A stretch of 10,953 nucleotides of DNA, taken from the NCBI GenBank assembly GCA_947472635.1, contig CANJDY010000061.1:1-10953 (forward strand), in the 5' to 3' direction. A model generated the notes under the pieces. That model saw only the letters and a list, made by a program, of their open reading frames with translations. It was not told the DNA's origin and searched no databases. Shown in pieces: positions 7,445 through 10,953 of the stretch. How positions within the stretch are numbered: position 1 is the first letter of the stretch; the number at the start of each line of letters is the position of its first letter. The stretch is from Chitinophagaceae bacterium. Lineage in GTDB: Bacteria > Bacteroidota > Bacteroidia > Chitinophagales > Chitinophagaceae. A program made the translations under genes and the position numbers.

Positions 7445-8532
7445 TTTTTTGGTTCGTTGTTTAAAAATAAATAATCATAGTGCACCAAGGCTTTTTCGTT
7501 TTTTTTGCTCATTAATTCTGCTGCTTTTTCCGAATGGTATTGGGCTTTGCCAACACCTAACTGAATGCCTGATTTACTGATGATTTGTATGATTTCACCT
7601 TTTTTAAAGCTTCCTTCAATCTTTGTGATACCAACGGGAAGTAAGCTGGTTGGTTTATTGGATTGCAAGGCTTTTTCAGCGCCCTCATCTATGACCACAG
7701 CGCCTTTTACAAAACCTTCTGAGTGGGCCACCCATTTTTTGATACTTGAAATATTTTTTCTTGGTTTAAATAAAGTTCCAATGGGCAAGTTGTTGGTAAT
7801 ATCAATTAAAATATTAGCCAGTTTACCATCGGCTATCTGAACCGGAATGCCCATGCTAGCTACTTTGTTTGCCATACTGCATTTGGTTAGCATACCGCCG
7901 CGGCCAAAATTTGATTTTTCGGAGGTAATAAAACTTTCAAATTCGGTATCTCCATATTCAATGATGGGAATCAGTTTAGAGGAAGCCTTGTCTGGGGCAC
8001 CATCATAAATGCCCTTTACATTGGAAAGGATAATTAATTTATCGGCATTCACCATTCCTGAAACCAACCCTGCCAGTTCATCATTGTCGGTGAACATGAG
8101 TTCCGTTACAGATATCACATCATTTTCATTCAAAATGGGGATTACATTATTTTGCAATAGAACAGAAATACAATTTTTCATATTGATGTAATGCTCTCGG
8201 TCTCTAAAATCCTCTTTGGTTACTAGTACCTGTGCGCACAAACAACCTTGTGTGGCAAACTGTTCCGCATAAATATTAATGAGTTTGATTTGCCCTACAG
8301 AAGCAAACAATTGTCTTTTGCTGATTTCATCTGTTTTAGGGGGAGGGGTAATCAAACTTCTTCCTGCAGCAACTGCTCCGGAGGATATTAAAATGATGTC
8401 AATTCCTTCCTTGTTGAGGGTACTGATTTGCCTGGTAAGTTGTTCAATGCTATTTAAGTCAAGGCCTCCACTTTGTTGTGCTACAACATTTGACCCCACT
8501 TTGATTACAATTCTTTTTTTTCTAATTGGCAT
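7441..8532 (-). CDS. proB: Glutamate 5-kinase
   Basis: First and usually feedback-controlled enzyme of proline synthesis: ATP-dependent phosphorylation of glutamate to gamma-glutamyl phosphate, which is passed to ProA. At 363 residues it has the two-domain layout of E. coli ProB (367). The amino acid kinase domain (about 6-255) shows VIKVGSN with Lys11, ISSGAVAAG (49-57), NENDVIS (135-141), [12 protein letters not shown] (147-158), LSNVKGIYD (169-177) and RGGM (211-214). A PUA domain follows (about 270-355). The ATG at 8532 is chosen because the kinase strand begins six residues later. The frame stays open upstream for about 50 codons but has no ATG, GTG or TTG there. It is first in a proB-proA unit and diverges from ispD. 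Confidence 0.97.
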   Translation of the reverse strand: MPIRKKRIVIKVGSNVVAQQSGGLDLNSIEQLTRQISTLNKEGIDIILISSGAVAAGRSLITPPPKTDEISKRQLFASVGQIKLINIYAEQFATQGCLCAQVLVTKEDFRDREHYINMKNCISVLLQNNVIPILNENDVISVTELMFTDNDELAGLVSGMVNADKLIILSNVKGIYDGAPDKASSKLIPIIEYGDTEFESFITSEKSNFGRGGMLTKCSMANKVASMGIPVQIADGKLANILIDITNNLPIGTLFKPRKNISSIKKWVAHSEGFVKGAVVIDEGAEKALQSNKPTSLLPVGITKIEGSFKKGEIIQIISKSGIQLGVGKAQYHSEKAAELMSKKNEKALVHYDYLFLNNEPKK

Positions 8533-8548
8533 ATGTAAAATTATAGTT

Positions 8549-8732
8549 TTTACCGCAAATACACCTTTTCCTTTAGGACTGAATTGTATCAGCCTGATTT
8601 TACCGAAAGTGGTAAATATCCTTACTGGTACTTTATCTGGTTGGCTATCGTAACCAAGCGTAAATAATTTGGAGTTTACTAGGTTTCAGAAAGGGGTAAA
8701 AAAATCTGCTAATTGTATTTATTTACTTTACC
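8549..8732. repeat. Five TTTACC/GGTAAA copies between proB and ispD
   Basis: The divergent 223-bp gap (8533-8755) holds TTTACC at 8549-8554, 8599-8604 and 8727-8732 and its complement GGTAAA at 8611-8616 and 8695-8700. The middle pair makes a palindrome with a 6-base spacer (8599-8616). The outer pair extends to GGGTAAA (8694-8700) and TTTACCC (8727-8733), 33 bp apart centre to centre. Two copies share TTTTACCG exactly 50 bp apart (8548 and 8598). One copy abuts the candidate proB -7 element and one lies inside the ispD promoter, so operator sites are plausible. Confidence 0.5.
8556..8563 (-). promoter_or_regulatory. proB: Candidate -7 element for proBA
   Basis: On the minus strand TGTATTTG (8563 to 8556) differs by one base from TAnnTTTG. 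It would start transcription near 8550, about 18 bases before the proB ATG. No TTTG is visible at the expected distance upstream, so the call is tentative. Confidence 0.35.
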
Positions 8733-8750
8733 CGAATAATTATAAATTTG
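8718..8750 (+). promoter_or_regulatory. ispD: ispD promoter with perfect -7 element
   Basis: TAAATTTG at 8743-8750 is an exact match to the Bacteroidota -7 element TAnnTTTG. A TTTA at 8718-8721, 21 bases upstream, is a one-mismatch -33 element. Transcription should begin about 5-7 bases after the -7 box, at or next to the ATG at 8756, implying a leaderless or nearly leaderless mRNA. Confidence 0.7.
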
Positions 8751-8755
8751 CAGTA

Positions 8756-9433
8756 ATGAAAAAATATGCAGTAATCGTTGCCGGAGGTAGCGGCAGCAGG
8801 ATGAAGGCAAATTTGCCCAAGCAATTTTTACTTTTAAATGGTAAGCCAATACTTTACTATACCCTCGATACTTTTTTAAAATCGTATGCTGATCTGCAGA
8901 TTATATTGGTATTGCCCGAAGATTATATTGCAGCCGGACAGGAAATCATCGATGCATTCTTTGATTATGAGCGGATAAAAATTACGGTCGGCGGTAGAAC
9001 GCGGTTTCACTCCGTACAAAGTGGACTTCAGTTAATCAGCGAAGAGAGTATTGTATTTGTGCACGATGGGGTGAGGTGTTTGCTTTCTACTGATCTTATT
9101 CATCGATGTTATCTTGCTGCGGAAGAATTTGGATCAGCTATACCGGTTACCCATTCTAAAGACAGTGTTCGTATGGTGAATGAAGAGGGCAACGAAGCCA
9201 TTGAACGCAATAGGGTAAAGCTGGTGCAGACACCCCAGGCTTTTCACAGTAAAATATTATTACCAGCCTTTACAATCGATTATAAAGACAAGTTTACAGA
9301 TGAAGCAACCGTAGTGGAGGCTTTTGGATTGAAGGTGCATTTGATTGAAGGGGAGGAGCAAAATATTAAAATTACCCAACCGGTTGATTTATTATTGGCG
9401 GAAGGGATTATTAATCCAACTAATCAACCGTAA
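8756..9433 (+). CDS. ispD: 2-C-methyl-D-erythritol 4-phosphate cytidylyltransferase
   Basis: Cytoplasmic enzyme of the non-mevalonate (MEP) isoprenoid pathway that couples CTP and methylerythritol phosphate to give CDP-methylerythritol. The 225 residues match the family length (E. coli 236). The CTP loop VAGGSGSRM (8-16) includes Arg15, PKQF follows with Lys22, then VGGRTRFHSVQSGL (78-91), VHDGVRCLLS (102-111), ERNRVKLVQTPQAF (150-163, with Arg151), FTDEATVVE (180-188) and NIKITQPVDLLLAE with Lys205. The frame extends upstream to a TTG at 8669, but I place the start at ATG 8756: the family's first strand begins there and the -7 box at 8743-8750 lies inside the would-be extension. It appears monocistronic and converges on the next gene, with only 20 bases between them. 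Confidence 0.96.
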   Translation: MKKYAVIVAGGSGSRMKANLPKQFLLLNGKPILYYTLDTFLKSYADLQIILVLPEDYIAAGQEIIDAFFDYERIKITVGGRTRFHSVQSGLQLISEESIVFVHDGVRCLLSTDLIHRCYLAAEEFGSAIPVTHSKDSVRMVNEEGNEAIERNRVKLVQTPQAFHSKILLPAFTIDYKDKFTDEATVVEAFGLKVHLIEGEEQNIKITQPVDLLLAEGIINPTNQP

Positions 9434-9453
9434 AATATTCCCAGGATTGCCAG

Positions 9454-10425
9454 TTACATTGCTTGCTGGTGGCTGATTTTTTCTAAAATTTGGTGTGCTA
9501 CATCCATCGCCCTAAATCCATCCAGTATGGTCACAGGCGTGTCGGTACCTTGGTTGATCGCATTTACAAAGGCTTCCAATTCCATTTTGATTGCATTACC
9601 TGATTCTACAGCAGGGTTGGCTATGGCGATTGTTTTTTTGCCATTGTTGGTTTCTATGTCAAAAGTAAATACATGTTTATCTTCAGGTGTATTGAGTTTA
9701 ATAACCTCTGTTTTCTTTTCTAAAAAATCTATGCCAATGTAGGCGTCTTTTTGAAACAATCGCATTTTACGCATTTTTTTCATTGATATGCGACTGCTGG
9801 TAAGATTGGCAACACAGCCATTATCAAATTCAATGCGAACGTTGGCTATATCGGGCGTATCGCTCATTACTGCCACGCCATTGGCCGAGATGTATTTGAC
9901 ATTGCTATTTACCAAATGAAGGACAATGTCAATATCGTGTATCATCAGGTCAAGTATAACGCTTACATCGGTGCCTCGAGGGTTAAATTGGGCTAGGCGG
10001 TGTACTTCGATAAACATCGGGTTGATGGTATAGCTTTTTAAGGCTAAAAAAGCGGGATTAAATCTTTCAACATGGCCTACCTGAAATTTAATATTGGCTT
10101 CTCTGGCAAGCTTTAGTAATTCCCTTGCCTCGTCCATGGTATTGGCCAAAGGTTTTTCAACAAAAACGTGTTTACCCTTGGTGATGGCGGCTTTACTTAT
10201 CTCAAAGTGTTCGGTGGTAGGAGCTACAATGTCTACAATGTCGCAGGCATCCATTAGTTGTTCAGCATCTTCAAATTGGGGGAGTTGGTATTTTTCAATA
10301 ACTTCTTTTGAGTTTTCTTGTGCCGGATCAAAAAAACCAACCAGTTGTACCCCCTCAATTTCTTTCCAGTTATTTAAATGAATCTTTCCCAAGTGGCCAA
10401 CACCAAAAACACCAACTTTTAACAT
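9454..10425 (-). CDS. Gfo/Idh/MocA family NAD(P)-dependent oxidoreductase
   Basis: Probable sugar or nucleotide-sugar dehydrogenase of 323 residues. The N-terminal Rossmann domain starts with VGVFGVGHLGKIH (4-16), with an acidic Asp33 after the second strand that suggests preference for NAD. The family's catalytic EKP motif is at 90-92 in HVFVEKPLANT. The C-terminal domain begins with GHVERFNPAF (117-126) and has DLMIHDID (159-166). The GHVERFNPA wording recalls, from memory, the branch that includes GnnA, the UDP-GlcNAc 3-dehydrogenase used to make amide-linked lipid A, but the substrate cannot be settled here and no gnnB aminotransferase or lpxA is adjacent. The gene lies downstream of accA on the same strand, separated by 173 bases with its own -7 element. 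Confidence 0.9.
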   Translation of the reverse strand: MLKVGVFGVGHLGKIHLNNWKEIEGVQLVGFFDPAQENSKEVIEKYQLPQFEDAEQLMDACDIVDIVAPTTEHFEISKAAITKGKHVFVEKPLANTMDEARELLKLAREANIKFQVGHVERFNPAFLALKSYTINPMFIEVHRLAQFNPRGTDVSVILDLMIHDIDIVLHLVNSNVKYISANGVAVMSDTPDIANVRIEFDNGCVANLTSSRISMKKMRKMRLFQKDAYIGIDFLEKKTEVIKLNTPEDKHVFTFDIETNNGKKTIAIANPAVESGNAIKMELEAFVNAINQGTDTPVTILDGFRAMDVAHQILEKISHQQAM

Positions 10426-10441
10426 AACCGTATTGTTTATT

Positions 10442-10449
10442 CAAAGATA
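10442..10449 (-). promoter_or_regulatory. -7 element for the Gfo/Idh gene
   Basis: On the minus strand TATCTTTG (10449 to 10442) is an exact TAnnTTTG. The implied start lies near 10436, giving a leader of roughly ten bases before the ATG at 10425. No TTTG is seen at the -33 position; an inverted repeat occupies that place instead. Confidence 0.6.
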
Positions 10450-10462
10450 AGTTGCTCCTTTG

Positions 10463-10479
10463 ATAAGCTATTGGCTTAT
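10463..10479. repeat. Inverted repeat upstream of the Gfo/Idh promoter
   Basis: ATAAGC (10463-10468) and GCTTAT (10474-10479) form a perfect 6-bp inverted repeat around five bases. Its centre is about 35 bases upstream of the predicted Gfo/Idh transcript start, so it could be a regulator site. It has no T tract on either strand and is not a convincing accA terminator. The rest of 10426-10598 shows only weak hairpins, such as AGAAAT (10563-10568) with ATTTCT (10581-10586). Confidence 0.35.
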
Positions 10480-10598
10480 ACAGGGATGTTAATAAATATG
10501 TATAGGGGATATTCATTTTCCAACCCTACAATAGTTGTCAAATTGCATCCGATGTTGTCAGTAGAAATAGCCAACCGGTCATTTCTCTTTGAGTAGCT

Positions 10599-10953
10599 TT
10601 AAGCCTGAATCGAAGGTTCTTTTTGCCCGCTTTCAGGCAATTCGTCCCAGAAGCCCATTTTACCAAATTTCTCAATTCGTTGCTCACAGCGTTGTTCGGG
10701 ATTGATTTTTTTTAATTCTGCAATAACTGGGAGTAGGAATTTTTTGAGAATATCTGCGGCTTCATCATAATCCCAGTGGGCCCCTCCAAAGGGTTCTGGA
10801 ATAACACCATCTACTAAACCGAATTGCAGCATATCGTCACCGGTTAAACGCAGTTGATCCGCTGCTTTTTCTTTATTGTCCCAATTGCGCCATAAGATAC
10901 TGCTGCAACTTTCGGGTGATATTACGGTGTACCAGGTATTTTGCATCATAAAC
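10599..10953 (-). CDS. accA: Acetyl-CoA carboxylase carboxyltransferase subunit alpha, C-terminal part
   Basis: The alpha half of the carboxyltransferase, which with AccD moves the carboxyl group from biotin on AccB to acetyl-CoA to make malonyl-CoA, the first step of fatty acid synthesis. Only the last 118 or so codons are present; the gene runs off the right edge (E. coli AccA is 319 residues). The recognisable part is NTWYTVISPESCSSILWRNW, followed by KAADQLRLTGDDMLQFGLVDGVIPEPFGGAH, a good match to the end of the AccA catalytic core, then a charged helical tail. The two adjacent ATG codons at 10949-10944 are internal methionines: the frame is open through them to the window edge and the conserved core lies further upstream. 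The stop is TAA at 10601-10599. Confidence 0.93.
   Translation of the reverse strand, partial: FMMQNTWYTVISPESCSSILWRNWDNKEKAADQLRLTGDDMLQFGLVDGVIPEPFGGAHWDYDEAADILKKFLLPVIAELKKINPEQRCEQRIEKFGKMGFWDELPESGQKEPSIQA

Noticed and set aside
8279..8653. Plus-strand open frame (124 codons) across the 5' part of proB and the intergenic region.
   Set aside because: It lies mostly antisense to proB, has no family resemblance and no promoter or ribosome-binding site.
8533..8680. Frame open upstream of the proB ATG for about 50 codons, suggesting an N-terminal extension.
   Set aside because: It contains no ATG, GTG or TTG, and ProB proteins start just before the kinase strand, as the ATG at 8532 provides.
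8669..8755. A longer IspD starting at TTG 8669.
   Set aside because: The extra 29 residues precede the normal first strand and overlap the exact -7 promoter box, so the region is most likely non-coding.
9449..9482. Possible ispD terminator: GCCA...TGGC or CCAG...CTGG followed by six T residues.
   Set aside because: The stems are only four bases with large loops and lie inside the Gfo/Idh coding end; too weak to annotate.
10535..10560. Direct repeat TTGTCA, exactly 20 bp apart (10535 and 10555), downstream of accA.
   Set aside because: Two copies of a short word are expected by chance; there is no promoter or partner site to support an operator.
10944..10949. Two adjacent ATG codons as the start of a small 116-residue gene.
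   Set aside because: The protein is the C-terminal part of AccA and the frame is open to the window edge; these are internal methionines.

Overview
The window looks like chromosomal DNA of a Bacteroidota bacterium, most likely of the Chitinophagaceae type. The evidence is an AT-rich sequence, A-rich leaders without Shine-Dalgarno sites, promoter elements of the Bacteroidota form TAnnTTTG, a DUF4254 gene beside a family 9 glycosyltransferase, and AccA, IspD and Gfo/Idh proteins with wording I associate with that phylum. The taxonomic call rests on memory of these families, not on a search. Almost everything here is housekeeping. I see no mobile element, CRISPR array, phage gene, defence system, rRNA or tRNA.

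Layout. Positions 1-126 hold a telomere-like 8-bp tandem repeat that may continue off the window, then a promoter region resembling a sigma-54 site. A complete, apparently monocistronic dnaK follows (127-2040, +), closed by a strong terminator. Next come a membrane-targeted OmpH/Skp-like protein (2205-2804, +), also with its own terminator, and a plus-strand run of an APC amino acid permease (2905-4338), a DUF4254 protein (4350-4964) and a GT9 heptosyltransferase-like enzyme (about 5081-6115). The minus strand carries the proline pair, read proB (8532-7441) then proA (7444-6182), which overlap by four bases. ispD (8756-9433, +) diverges from proB across a 223-bp region that holds five copies of TTTACC/GGTAAA. 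A Gfo/Idh/MocA oxidoreductase (10425-9454, -) converges on ispD. The last feature is the C-terminal part of accA (-), cut by the window end.

Functional themes. DnaK and the OmpH-like protein deal with protein folding in the cytoplasm and envelope. GT9, DUF4254 and possibly the Gfo/Idh enzyme point to surface glycan or lipopolysaccharide synthesis. ProB and ProA make glutamate semialdehyde for proline, IspD serves the MEP isoprenoid pathway, and AccA serves fatty acid synthesis.

The best points for a second look are the GT9 start (an ATG two codons before an in-frame TAA, with no other usable ATG), the TTTACC motif cluster between proB and ispD, the sigma-54-like dnaK promoter, the telomere-like repeat and the uncharacterised DUF4254 protein. 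I did not find a convincing previously undescribed multi-gene system.
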